Shown: positions 17,660 through 26,392 of the stretch, piece by piece
Position numbering within the stretch: position 1 is the stretch's first letter
Layout of the letters: each line of letters starts with the position of its first letter
Source: Balneolaceae bacterium
GTDB lineage: Bacteria; Bacteroidota; Rhodothermia; Balneolales; Cyclonatronaceae
Assembly: GCA_007694035.1 (NCBI GenBank)
Contig: RECM01000176.1
Span: 1 to 56,246 of the forward strand
Reading direction: 5' to 3'
DNA length: 56,246 bases
Notes under the pieces: model-generated
What the model was told of the DNA's origin: nothing
What the model saw: only the letters and a program-made list of their open reading frames with translations
Databases searched by the model: none
Translations under genes and position numbers: made by a program

Positions 17660-18144
17660 TCAAAACACTCTTTTATAGTAAATCTGTACAGTGTCAATAA
17701 TGCGATCCGGGCAATAACTACAGTGTGGCGTTTGCCAGGTTCCTTCGATTTGATTGGGATTTTCGGCATTGTACCTGATTACCACTCTTACTGTAGTGCT
17801 TTCACCGCAAACCCGACTACCTATCGGAGTTGTCGGTAGAATTTGGGATGCATCAAATACACGTCGGTGAATTTTACCACGCCATGAAGTATGCGCATCA
17901 TTGTTAAACCGCAGTACAATTTCATCATCATTTAGCTGAATGATTTCAAATGTTGCGTCGTCATTTTTGTTAAAATCTAAAATTACGCAAGCACGATCCA
18001 GCCATTCATATGTACATCATCAAGTTTCCAGAGACCGATGAGGTCTGTTGTATTGCCTTCAGCAGGTATTTTATCTGATTCACAGCCGCCCAAAATTGAA
18101 ACGGTAAACAAAGCTGACAAAATTAAATAAATTAGATTTTTCAT
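17660..18144 (-). pseudogene. Frameshifted lipoprotein gene downstream of the antiporter
   Basis: An ATG at 18144 follows a strong AGGAGG Shine-Dalgarno and opens a type II signal peptide: MKNLIYLILSALFTVSILGG then C, with lipobox LGGC. The frame continues through NTTDLIGLWKLDDVH and stops at a TAA near 17984. The shifted frame takes over in the same place (YEWLDRACVILDFNKNDD) and runs on through DEIVLRFNNDAHTSWRGKIH to RVVIRYNAENPNQIEGTWQT and a stop at 17660. The two halves join as one protein of about 160 residues if one base is restored near 17985-18015. The reading is a lipocalin-like/META-type lipoprotein broken by a one-base deletion, or a sequencing error. It begins 12 bases after the antiporter stop. 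Confidence 0.75.
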
Positions 18145-18156
18145 ATTCAGACCTCC

Positions 18157-20313
18157 TTATTGATCCTTGTGAGTTATTTGATAGCTAACCTGAGGATAAA
18201 CAACTAGTAGGCTATTGTTTTCAAACGTTTCAGCAATTTCTCTCGGCATTGGTTCAAATCTTCGAACAAAAGAAATTGTATTTCTTCGTGAAGACATTAA
18301 GACAATTAAGTCATCACTACGATTATCAGATTGAAGCTTTAATATCAAATCTTCCCAGACCGATACCTCATCGAAAGTGATTTTAGCTGATTGTGATATA
18401 CCGGATACATTTAAGTGCGCTTGTATATCCTTAATATGATGCTCGCTGGAAACGATTAATATTTCAACACCTATATCTTCAGCTAATAGCACGATTTTCT
18501 CAAATGCCCTTTCAAATCCATCTTCAGTAGTTGACCCGGGTGGAATACATAAAACGATACGTTTATGTAGCGACAGTTTCGCGCGCAGGTTTGAAACAAT
18601 GAGCAGCTGAGTCGTTTGATGCAAAAGCTGATCCAGTACGGTACCAAAAATCTTCTGGGCGGTCGAAAATTTACGATTCCATCCCATAACGACATCTGTA
18701 ATGCGATTTTCTGTTATTGCCCTTGAAATGCCATTTGCTATGTTTACATCAACATATGTAATGGTTTTTGCACTTGTATTCGTACTTGCGGCAAGTTGAG
18801 TAGCTTCACTGAGAATAATTTCGGCATCTGCGATTTGCTTTTCTACATCACCAGCCTGGTTCACTACTGACAGCGGGTACAGAGTTCCTTCAAAGTCTTT
18901 CTTTAAGATAGTTGCAAGGTTGATTAACTCCGTAATAGCCTCAGGATTAGCCAGTGGCACAAGAATTCTTTCAGTTTTATTTTCCTGCTTAACTGGCGAA
19001 TTCTTTTCTTTCACAGCAATATTTTTACCGAACCTTTCTACTACAATCGGGCCCATGATACATGTTACAAGTATCATCATTATGACTCCGTTCAAGACTT
19101 CATCACCAATAATACCTAGCCCATAACCAACTAATGTTGCGGCAAGTGTAGCTGCAGCTTCTGTTGTAGATAGCCCAAACATCACCCACCCTTCATCACT
19201 TGAGAACTTAAAGTATCTCTGGGTAAATTTAGACGCTATCAGTTTGGTAATAATGTTGGTTCCAAGCATTGCACCCATAACAATCCATGCGGTAATACTG
19301 GATGCGAGTACAGAAATGTCAACCAAAAGCCCAATGTACAGGAGGAAAAAGGGGATAAATAAAGTATTCCCGACAAACTGTATCCGGTTCATTAACGGAC
19401 TGCTTTTGGGTATCAACCGGTTCATAACCAAACCGACAAAAAAGGCTCCGACTATGGGCTCAATACCCATAGCTCTTGCCAAATAGGACAATCCAAAAGC
19501 CAGTAATAGCACGAAAGTAAACTCGAAAGACTCATCTTCTATGTTGCTAAAAAACCAACGGGATATTTTGGGTACTAAACCAATAACAATGAAACTATAT
19601 AGTAAAAGCATCAGCCCCATATTCAGCCAAAAGCCTAAGTCCAAGTCACCCTGATATCCACTGGCGATAACGGCAAGAAGTAGTAGCGCAGCTGTGTCGG
19701 TAATAATTGTTCCGCCTACGGTGGTAATGACAGCTTTATTCTGTGTAAGCCCAAGCTTTGTGATAACCGGGTAGGCCACAAGTGTATGTGATGCAAACAT
19801 ACTCGCAATAAGTAGTGAGGCAAACCAGTCAAAACCCATCCAAAGAAAAAGCGCAGTGCCCAACGTCTGAGGTATTATAAAGGTTACTGCTCCGAAAATG
19901 ATGCTTCGGTCTTTGTGTTTAAAAAACTCTGTAAGGTTAATTTCAAGACCGGCAATGAACATGATATAAAGCAGGCCGATCTGCCCAAGCATTGTTACTG
20001 TACTATCTGCTTCCAGGAAGTTCAGCGAACTCGGTCCAATAACCACACCGATAGCAATTATTCCAATAACACCTGGAAGCCTTAGCTTCGTAAATAGGAT
20101 GGGTGCAATGAGAATAACGGCCAAAATGGTTGAGAATACCAGAATGGGGTCAGAAAATGTTTCATCATTAGCTAAATCGAATAAGCCATCATCTGATGAA
20201 AAAGCCAGTAGTTCCGCGGATAGGGGGAATAGAAACAGAACAACTGTAGAAAGTATGATAAAGACGCAGGCGTAGCTTATACCTGCCCAATTTTTGGGGT
20301 CAAAGAGTTTCAT
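18157..20313 (-). CDS. CPA2-type cation/proton antiporter with tandem UspA-like domains
   Basis: The 718-residue protein has an extra N-terminal helix, then a transporter domain of about twelve helices (about residues 50-435), then a cytosolic part (450-718). In the ion-binding helix the motif is GGTIITDTAALLLLAV, with Thr205-Asp206 where other CPA2 members have Asp-Asp, Asn-Asp or Gln-Asp. The cytosolic part holds two Usp-type folds, beginning at RILVPLANPE and RIVLCIPPGS. It exchanges K+ or Na+ for protons across the inner membrane; the ion cannot be read from sequence. A c-di-AMP riboswitch lies directly upstream, which favours a K+/osmotic role. Confidence 0.9.
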   Translation of the reverse strand: MKLFDPKNWAGISYACVFIILSTVVLFLFPLSAELLAFSSDDGLFDLANDETFSDPILVFSTILAVILIAPILFTKLRLPGVIGIIAIGVVIGPSSLNFLEADSTVTMLGQIGLLYIMFIAGLEINLTEFFKHKDRSIIFGAVTFIIPQTLGTALFLWMGFDWFASLLIASMFASHTLVAYPVITKLGLTQNKAVITTVGGTIITDTAALLLLAVIASGYQGDLDLGFWLNMGLMLLLYSFIVIGLVPKISRWFFSNIEDESFEFTFVLLLAFGLSYLARAMGIEPIVGAFFVGLVMNRLIPKSSPLMNRIQFVGNTLFIPFFLLYIGLLVDISVLASSITAWIVMGAMLGTNIITKLIASKFTQRYFKFSSDEGWVMFGLSTTEAAATLAATLVGYGLGIIGDEVLNGVIMMILVTCIMGPIVVERFGKNIAVKEKNSPVKQENKTERILVPLANPEAITELINLATILKKDFEGTLYPLSVVNQAGDVEKQIADAEIILSEATQLAASTNTSAKTITYVDVNIANGISRAITENRITDVVMGWNRKFSTAQKIFGTVLDQLLHQTTQLLIVSNLRAKLSLHKRIVLCIPPGSTTEDGFERAFEKIVLLAEDIGVEILIVSSEHHIKDIQAHLNVSGISQSAKITFDEVSVWEDLILKLQSDNRSDDLIVLMSSRRNTISFVRRFEPMPREIAETFENNSLLVVYPQVSYQITHKDQ

Positions 20314-20340
20314 AACTTCGCTTTAAGTTCCAATAATACA

Positions 20341-20371
20341 GAAGCTTAAGAGCGAATAAGCTCTTTGCTTC
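20341..20371 (-). terminator. Hairpin between riboswitch and antiporter start, possible expression platform
   Basis: On the minus strand GAAGC-A-AAGAGC pairs with GCTCTT-AA-GCTTC around a TTATTC loop, giving two short helices with a small internal loop. It begins eight bases after the riboswitch 3' boundary and ends about 27 bases before the start codon. The following bases (TGTATTATTGG) are only partly T-rich, so either transcription or translation control is possible. Confidence 0.5.
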
Positions 20372-20378
20372 CCTCAAA

Positions 20379-20500
20379 GCCTGCGAAGTTAGCTGACGGG
20401 TTAGGGCCGAGAGAATATTAGCCCCTTCGGAAATATGTTTTCCGAACTCACCCCACGGTATTTGGGTCCTCCGCTACAGGAATGGGTTCCTGTATTAGGC
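20379..20500 (-). promoter_or_regulatory. c-di-AMP riboswitch (ydaO/yuaA motif)
   Basis: The minus strand upstream of the antiporter carries the conserved blocks of the ydaO/yuaA class in order: GCGGAGGACCCAA, then GGGGTGA, then AGGGGC with its partner GGCCCT, then AACCCGTCAGCTAACTTCG ending GCAGGC. The terminal helix pairs GCCT with AGGC. Two perfect arm hairpins are visible: TACAGGAA/TTCCTGTA and TTCGGAAA/TTTCCGAA. This class binds cyclic di-AMP and usually lowers expression of K+ transport, osmolyte or cell-wall genes. Its place before a cation antiporter fits, although for an exporter the sign of control may be reversed. Confidence 0.92.
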
Positions 20501-20685
20501 TGAGATAATTTGAGTAAATATTCCAAAAAAACCAAAATTTACATTTGATTCTTTTTGAATGTGTACCTTGCATGATCATTATGTACAAGCTAACAATGGA
20601 AATCAGAGTACTTGCTTCACTTGAAGTATTATTTATCATGGACATATATATGTCGATAGTGATGACGCTATTGATTCAAGTTTGA
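20501..20685. other. AT-rich gap upstream of the riboswitch
   Basis: This stretch must contain the promoter for the riboswitch-antiporter transcript. I see no convincing gene, tRNA or repeat in it. Confidence 0.5.
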
Positions 20686-20994
20686 TCAATAATTCAGTTT
20701 CAGCATACTTATTGCTGTGTCCAGGCTACAGAGATTTTTCCTATAGCAATCAATCCAATATATAACCGAACGGCGGCGGTTAAGTACAAATTCATCGCGT
20801 GAGCAGTATAGTCCTGTCACTTCATTGTAAAAGCCTTTGATGTCTTCAAGAATTACATCTATAAGTTCACCCGGGAGTTCCCTCCATCCCATAGCGGCAA
20901 TGAATTCTGACAAGGCACTGTCGTATCGTGGCTGAATGTCTAATTTTTGGAGTTTTGGTGTTTGAATCCGGGTAAGTTTAAGTGCGCTTTGCAT
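20686..20994 (-). CDS. Unknown 102-residue soluble protein between the antiporters
   Basis: The product is a small soluble protein, rich in alpha-helix-forming residues, with no signal peptide, membrane segment or motif that I recognise. Notable segments are LSEFIAAMGWRELPGELIDV and the basic RDEFVLNRRRSVIYWIDCYR, which contains a tryptophan, tyrosines and a cysteine. The start is supported by a GGAGAA Shine-Dalgarno eight bases upstream of the ATG. It lies between two antiporter genes on the same strand, about 115 bases from the end of the second one and upstream of the riboswitch. A link with ion homeostasis is only positional. Confidence 0.6.
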   Translation of the reverse strand: MQSALKLTRIQTPKLQKLDIQPRYDSALSEFIAAMGWRELPGELIDVILEDIKGFYNEVTGLYCSRDEFVLNRRRSVIYWIDCYRKNLCSLDTAISMLKLNY

Positions 20995-21110
20995 GATGTT
21001 CTCCGTTTGGATAATGTTGATTACGGAGGCATGATACGGGCGGGGTGTGACAGCATTATGTCACCCTGAGATTGTTTTTTTTCGGCTGCTTCAACAAGCT
21101 GTTTTGGCAT

Positions 21111-23135
21111 CTATATACTTTTGTCAGTAGGGTAGATTATTATGAAGCTGCAATTGGTGAATTGTTGAGCCATTTGTCTTGGGAGCTGATCCAGCCCGGG
21201 TCTCCAGGAAAGAGATCCTTCGTGAGCGCTGATGAGGGCAAGCAGGTCATCATCAGTTTTATTATTAGTTAACCAATCCAAAAGATTATCCCACGAATCT
21301 AAAATGGTATATAGAACATCTATTTCGGGTTTAATTTTTTCAATCCGGTTCTCAACAAATTCTTTCCGGTCCCGGGTTACTAAAACCTCGAAATCACCAC
21401 CCAGTTGCTGAGCCATAAGTTTTAACGATCGAATAGCCTCAGTAAACCCCACCTCCAGGGCAGCGAATGGTGGAATAGCAACAACTATCCGGTTCAGCGT
21501 ATTTACCGGATTTTCAATTTTGCAAACCATTACCATTTCATCGATATCGTTGAGCAGGTTGTCGAGAATACTGCCGAACACTTTTTGTTTAGCCGATACC
21601 TGCCCGTTCCACCCGATTATCACATTCGATATTCTTTTTTCATCCACTGCCCTTGAAATACCATTAGATACATTAAGGTCGATTCTGGTTAGCGGTATTA
21701 CGGGAACTTCTGCGGATGCTGCATGAATAATTGCGTGACTGAGTAATTTTTCACTTTCCGCCACCTCGGCACCAATGTCATTACTAACTCCCCGGGTAAC
21801 GGTGAGTGGGTACAATGGCTCATTTGAATTTTTATCTCTGACCAGAAAAGCAATATCCATCAACGCCTGAGAGGTTTCCGGATTTGCAAGAGGAACCAGA
21901 ATTCGCTGGGGTGCCTCAGATGGATCGTAGGGTTTATCTTGTTCGGCCAGAGCCAGCTTTTTTCCGTATTTCATAGTTACAACCGGCGAAACTATGCAGG
22001 TAACCAGAATCATAAGGATGGAACCGTTTAAAACTGCGTCACCAAAATCACCAAAAATACCGTAATCGAACGCAATAAGTACTACGGCCAGTGTAGCGGC
22101 AGCCTGAGCGACACTTAACCCGAACATCGACATCATTTCATTGTAACTGTAATTAAGAGTTTTCTGAGTGAGCAGAGCAGCAAGGAATTTGGCACATATT
22201 GCTACGGTAACCATGAAAATTGCTACAATCCATGCATCCAACCCTGCAACGAAAACACGGATATCCACAATCATTCCAACCGAAAGCAGAAAGAATGGAA
22301 TAAACATCGAGTTACCAACAAAATGGATTCTGTTCATCAGTGTACCGTTTTCCGGAATTAGTCTGTTCAGAGCCAGACCTGCCATAAATGCGCCAATAAT
22401 TGCTTCAACGCCTGCGATTTCTGATAAAAATGAAATGAGGTAGGCTATCGCCAGAACAAATACAAATTCCAGGTAACTCTCTTCACTTACATTCTGAAAA
22501 AACCATCTAGCAATCTTTGGAATTACCATGAAAACAAAGAGTGAGAAAACTGTCAGAGAGATTGCAAGGTTTACCCAAAACGATGTAGTGACATTCCCTT
22601 CGCCCATTGCAAGTACAACAGCAAGTACAAGAAGTGCCGCAGTGTCTGTAATAATGGTACCCCCGATGGCAGTCGTAACTGCCGTATTTTTTGTAATACC
22701 CAGCTTGCTTGCAATTGGAAAGGCCACAAGTGTGTGTGAAGCAAACATACTTGCCAACAAAATGGCCGGCAGCCATTCAAAACCCAGTATATAGACTGTT
22801 AGAACTGCTCCGACGACCTGAGGGATAAAAAATGTGTATGCCCCGAAGACTAAACTATGCCCTTTGTAACGGAAAAAACGTTTCAGGTCGATTTCCAGAC
22901 CCGCCATGAACATCAGATACAACAGCCCAACGGTACCAAGGAGAATGATTGTACTGTCTCTCTCGAGAATTCCTGCCACACTTGGCCCGACCAGGATTCC
23001 CGCAACGATCAGCCCGATGATTCCAGGTATCCTGATTCTGCTGAAGAGAATGGGAACCAATAAGATGATAAGCATCAGGCATGCGAAAATCAGAACCGGG
23101 TCAGAAAAAGGCAGAGTGAAATCAATCTTGTGCAT
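21111..23135 (-). CDS. Second CPA2-type cation/proton antiporter with UspA-like C-terminus
   Basis: The 674-residue protein is a clear paralogue of the riboswitch-controlled antiporter, without its extra N-terminal helix. Shared blocks include GLLYLMFMAGLEIDL, LLASMFASHTLVAFPI and the ion-site helix GGTIITDTAALLVLAV, with Thr163-Asp164. The cytosolic region after about residue 395 repeats the two Usp-like folds (RILVPLANPETSQAL and RIVVAIPPFAALE). It acts in the inner membrane. Its leader (23136-23335) has no riboswitch that I can see, so the two paralogues appear differently regulated. Confidence 0.9.
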   Translation of the reverse strand: MHKIDFTLPFSDPVLIFACLMLIILLVPILFSRIRIPGIIGLIVAGILVGPSVAGILERDSTIILLGTVGLLYLMFMAGLEIDLKRFFRYKGHSLVFGAYTFFIPQVVGAVLTVYILGFEWLPAILLASMFASHTLVAFPIASKLGITKNTAVTTAIGGTIITDTAALLVLAVVLAMGEGNVTTSFWVNLAISLTVFSLFVFMVIPKIARWFFQNVSEESYLEFVFVLAIAYLISFLSEIAGVEAIIGAFMAGLALNRLIPENGTLMNRIHFVGNSMFIPFFLLSVGMIVDIRVFVAGLDAWIVAIFMVTVAICAKFLAALLTQKTLNYSYNEMMSMFGLSVAQAAATLAVVLIAFDYGIFGDFGDAVLNGSILMILVTCIVSPVVTMKYGKKLALAEQDKPYDPSEAPQRILVPLANPETSQALMDIAFLVRDKNSNEPLYPLTVTRGVSNDIGAEVAESEKLLSHAIIHAASAEVPVIPLTRIDLNVSNGISRAVDEKRISNVIIGWNGQVSAKQKVFGSILDNLLNDIDEMVMVCKIENPVNTLNRIVVAIPPFAALEVGFTEAIRSLKLMAQQLGGDFEVLVTRDRKEFVENRIEKIKPEIDVLYTILDSWDNLLDWLTNNKTDDDLLALISAHEGSLSWRPGLDQLPRQMAQQFTNCSFIIIYPTDKSI

Positions 23136-23335
23136 TGGTTTAATCCGGTGTAATTATTTAGTTGGTTGATGTTAACAGTTTACTGCTTTAGCCGATATTT
23201 CGGCCTGAATATACATTATTATAACTACAACAGTTCAACCTCTTATTTAGAATGAAGCAGATGGTAACAGACCTGATCGGAATAACATAGAACTTCAACT
23301 TTAGATTAAGGATATATTTAGCTTAAAAGTATCAG

Positions 23336-24235
23336 TCAACCAACCAAAAACTCCGGATAGATCGACTTTTTTGCGGCCAGAAGGGTATTCTTCATCAGCA
23401 TGGCAACGGTAAGCGGGCCAACCCCTCCCGGTACCGGTGTAATCCAGCTGGCTTTTTGACTTACGGAATCATAATCACAGTCGCCGGTGAGTTTGTACCC
23501 TTTAGCCGACTGGTGATCAGCTACCCTGTTGATTCCCACATCAATCACAACTACTCCTTCTTTCACCATCTGCCCGGTTATAAGCCCCGGTGAGCCGGCC
23601 GCTACGATCAGGATGTCGGCATCGATGGTGTGGCGGGTGAGATCGCGTGTATATTTATGGCAAATCGTGGTGGTTGCCTTGCTGTCGTGTTCCCTCGACA
23701 GTAAAATCGCCATAGGAGAACCGACGATATTACTGGCACCCACCATTACGGCGTGTTTGCCTTTGGTCTGAATACTGTAATAGTTGAAAATTTCGAAAAT
23801 GCCGGCCGGCGTACAGGGACGGAAGCAGGGTTGGCCTGTTGTCATGCGGCCGATGTTCATGGGATGAAAGCCATCCACATCCTTTCTGTGATCGATTGTT
23901 TCGATAACCGACATGGGATCAATATGCTGCGGAAGTGGTAACTGAACCAGTATGCCATCGGTGGCATCGTCATTATTGTACTGCCTGATTGTATCCTTCA
24001 ATTCTTTATCAGACACCGTATCGGGCAGCACAAGGGTATCGGAATCGATGCCAACTTCGATACAGGCTTTCGTTTTGGCAGATACATAGGTATGCGAACC
24101 CGGGTTATCGCCAACAAGGATTACCTGCAACCGGGGTTTGCGGTTTCCGGTCTCTGTCCACCTTTTTACATCACGGGTTACATTTTCCCGAAGCAATCCC
24201 GCTACCATTTTACCGTCCAGAATACTTGCTGACAT
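23336..24235 (-). CDS. folD: Methylenetetrahydrofolate dehydrogenase/cyclohydrolase
   Basis: The bifunctional cytosolic enzyme interconverts 5,10-methylene-THF and 10-formyl-THF. The 299 residues show the catalytic lysine in SHTYVSAKTKACIEVGI, the VQLPLPQHID motif, the dinucleotide-binding VMVGASNIVGSPMAILL, and the C-terminal signature TPVPGGVGPLTVAMLMKN. All key residues and the length are normal. Its start codon overlaps by one base the stop of the sigma-54 response regulator upstream, so the two are likely co-transcribed, though no functional link is obvious. Confidence 0.97.
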   Translation of the reverse strand: MSASILDGKMVAGLLRENVTRDVKRWTETGNRKPRLQVILVGDNPGSHTYVSAKTKACIEVGIDSDTLVLPDTVSDKELKDTIRQYNNDDATDGILVQLPLPQHIDPMSVIETIDHRKDVDGFHPMNIGRMTTGQPCFRPCTPAGIFEIFNYYSIQTKGKHAVMVGASNIVGSPMAILLSREHDSKATTTICHKYTRDLTRHTIDADILIVAAGSPGLITGQMVKEGVVVIDVGINRVADHQSAKGYKLTGDCDYDSVSQKASWITPVPGGVGPLTVAMLMKNTLLAAKKSIYPEFLVG

Positions 24236-25608
24236 TATCGTTCGATTTGGTATTTCTTAATTTTGTTATAGAGATGGCTGCGCTGAATTCCGATTTTATC
24301 GGCTGTCTGGGAGATATTCCAGTCATTCTTGTCAAGATGGTATTTAATAAAAAGGTTTTCAGATGCTTCCTTGAATTCCTGAAAATCCTCATAATCGCCG
24401 AGCATTCCATCAAACTGATCAGGTTCGAGCTTGCTCATAGCCAGCATTTCGATCGTGTTGGCATCAATTATATTATCGGGCGACAGAATGCCCAATCGTT
24501 CAACCACGTTGTGCAGTTCCCTGATGTTGCCGGTCCACTCCAGTTCTTTGAGTTTAACGATAGCCTCATCCGAAAAGCTTTTGCCGGCAAATATAATATC
24601 GCGCCCGGCAAGTTCTTCCAGGAAGAACCGGGCGAGAAGTTCTATATCGTTGCGGCGTTCACGCAGCGGTGGCACGTGAATCGGAATAACACTGAGCCGG
24701 TGAAAAAGATCTTCCCGGAAGCGGTGCTCTGCAATCTCCTCTTTAAGATCTTTGTTTGTGGCCGACAGAACACGCACATCCACTTTTATGGCCTCGGAAC
24801 CGCCAACGCGGGTAATAACATTCTCCTGCAGAGCCCTGAGCACTTTGGCCTGTGATACAGGGCTCATATCGCCAATTTCATCGAGGAAAAGCGTGCCCCC
24901 ATCGGCCTGTTCAAATTTGCCGATTCGACGGTTGGCAGCGCCGGTGAAGGCTCCTTTTTCGTGACCGAACAATTCACTCTCAAGAAGTTCGGCCGGGATT
25001 GCCGCACAATTGACCTCCACAAAAGGGCCGTTATTACGCCGGCTGTATTCATGAAGCCACCTGGCAACAAGTTCTTTGCCCGTACCATTTTCACCGGTTA
25101 TAAGGACCCGGGCATCGGTTGGCGCCACCTTTTTGATAGTATTCCGGATATTTTTTATAGGATCCGAATCGCCAATAATTTCATTTACCCTGGAAATACG
25201 CCGGCGCATTTTCTTGTTTTCCAGAATCAGGCTCTGCTTTTCGAGTGCATTCCGCACACTGATGAGCAGGCGGTTGAGGTCGGGCGGTTTTTGCAGAAAA
25301 TCGAAGGCCCCGAGTTTGGTGGCCTGCACGGCGGCATCAATATTACCGTGACCCGAAAGCATGATAACCGGAAAATCATGGCCCTGTTCATTCAGCTTTT
25401 CCATAACCTCCATACCATCCATCCCCTGCATCTTGATATCGAGCAGCATCAGATCGATGTTTTCCTTACCAATCAGTTCCAGGCATTCGACACCGCTGCC
25501 GGCTTCAAATACCTCATAGTTTTCGTACTCCAGAATCTCACGCAGAGCTTTGCGGATGCTGCTTTCATCGTCTGTAAGTAATATTTTCAGCTTGTACTGC
25601 CTCGCCAT
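24235..25608 (-). CDS. Sigma-54-dependent response regulator (NtrC family)
   Basis: The 457-residue protein has three domains. The receiver domain (about 8-120) has the phospho-acceptor Asp57 in LMLLDIKMQG. The AAA+ domain (about 145-380) has Walker A GENGTGKE at 172-179, the sigma-54 contact loop GAFTGA at 219-224 and Walker B GTLFLDEIGD. The C-terminal Fis-type helix-turn-helix is NISQTADKIGIQRSHLYNKI. It remodels sigma-54 RNA polymerase when phosphorylated. No histidine kinase gene adjoins it, so its signal is unknown. It overlaps folD by one base. The nearby PtsN-like protein is often linked with sigma-54 networks. Confidence 0.95.
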   Translation of the reverse strand: MARQYKLKILLTDDESSIRKALREILEYENYEVFEAGSGVECLELIGKENIDLMLLDIKMQGMDGMEVMEKLNEQGHDFPVIMLSGHGNIDAAVQATKLGAFDFLQKPPDLNRLLISVRNALEKQSLILENKKMRRRISRVNEIIGDSDPIKNIRNTIKKVAPTDARVLITGENGTGKELVARWLHEYSRRNNGPFVEVNCAAIPAELLESELFGHEKGAFTGAANRRIGKFEQADGGTLFLDEIGDMSPVSQAKVLRALQENVITRVGGSEAIKVDVRVLSATNKDLKEEIAEHRFREDLFHRLSVIPIHVPPLRERRNDIELLARFFLEELAGRDIIFAGKSFSDEAIVKLKELEWTGNIRELHNVVERLGILSPDNIIDANTIEMLAMSKLEPDQFDGMLGDYEDFQEFKEASENLFIKYHLDKNDWNISQTADKIGIQRSHLYNKIKKYQIER

Positions 25609-25780
25609 ATCATTTGCCGTTAATTCGGGTAGTTATGAACATCTTACATGAGTCAGATAACATCCGGTTCATAATGTTACTGGTCACATCCTGATTTTTC
25701 TGCCCCGGGTTTAATGCAGGTGAACAATTTTGGTTGAAAAAATCGACAAAACCCTGCCCGCACTGCTTGGAGTATACTGA

Positions 25781-26245
25781 TTACTGCATCCCTGATTCTT
25801 CCTTAGAAAATATATCCAGGATTTCTTCAGCCGACCCGGCTTGCTGTACTGCATGGCGAAACTGATCATTGTTCATGAGCCGGGAAATTCTGCTGAGCAA
25901 TTTGATGTGGGTGCTGCTCTGGCCGTCGGGACCAATCAGCAGAAAAACCAGATCTACATCCTGGTCGTCGATTGAGCCATATGCGAGTGGTTTTTTCAGG
26001 CGGGCAAAGACGGCGTAATTCCGTTCAATGCCATTTATTTTTGCATGTGGTATGCCCAGGCCCTTGCCAACTCCGGTAGACATGATCGACTCTCGTTCCA
26101 TCACTGCCCTTGTTGCACGCATTGTGTTCTCTTTTCCGAGCTGCCCGGACAGTGATTCGATCATTGCCTTGACAAGTTGTTCTTTTGATTCTGCTTCAAG
26201 ATTGTGGTGCACATTTCCCGAATTCAGAAGATCCGAAACTTTCAT
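25781..26245 (-). CDS. ptsN: PTS EIIA domain protein, PtsN-like (EIIA-Ntr)
   Basis: This 154-residue single-domain protein has the fructose/mannitol-type EIIA fold with the phospho-accepting His67 in GKGLGIPHAKI. Other family segments are RESIMSTGVG and DLVFLLIGPDGQSSTHIKLL. No EIIB or EIIC sugar permease accompanies it, so it is probably the regulatory EIIA-Ntr type, which in other bacteria controls K+ transport and sigma-54 related regulation. It lies about 170 bases upstream of the sigma-54 response regulator on the same strand and is divergent from ccmB. Confidence 0.85.
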   Translation of the reverse strand: MKVSDLLNSGNVHHNLEAESKEQLVKAMIESLSGQLGKENTMRATRAVMERESIMSTGVGKGLGIPHAKINGIERNYAVFARLKKPLAYGSIDDQDVDLVFLLIGPDGQSSTHIKLLSRISRLMNNDQFRHAVQQAGSAEEILDIFSKEESGMQ

Positions 26246-26392
26246 TTAATCATTTTTTCATGGAAATCAGTGATTACATAAATATACTCACACCATCACT
26301 GAGTTATCAAAAGGAAAGAGATACATTTTTCAGGGTTTCGGGCCCGATTAAATTCTCCTGTTTTTATGGCAAATTCGGTTTAATTTCGGGGT

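Noticed and set aside
17980-18020. Programmed frameshift in the lipoprotein gene
   Set aside because: No slippery heptamer or stimulating structure is evident; a one-base deletion or sequence error is simpler.
20448-20645. 65-codon minus-strand frame upstream of the antiporter
   Set aside because: It overlaps the conserved c-di-AMP aptamer, which explains the sequence better; the translation has no protein character.
23136-23335. Second c-di-AMP riboswitch before the other antiporter
   Set aside because: None of the conserved aptamer blocks is present in this leader.
23989-24855. 288-codon plus-strand frame
   Set aside because: It is antisense to folD and the sigma-54 regulator, both certain genes.
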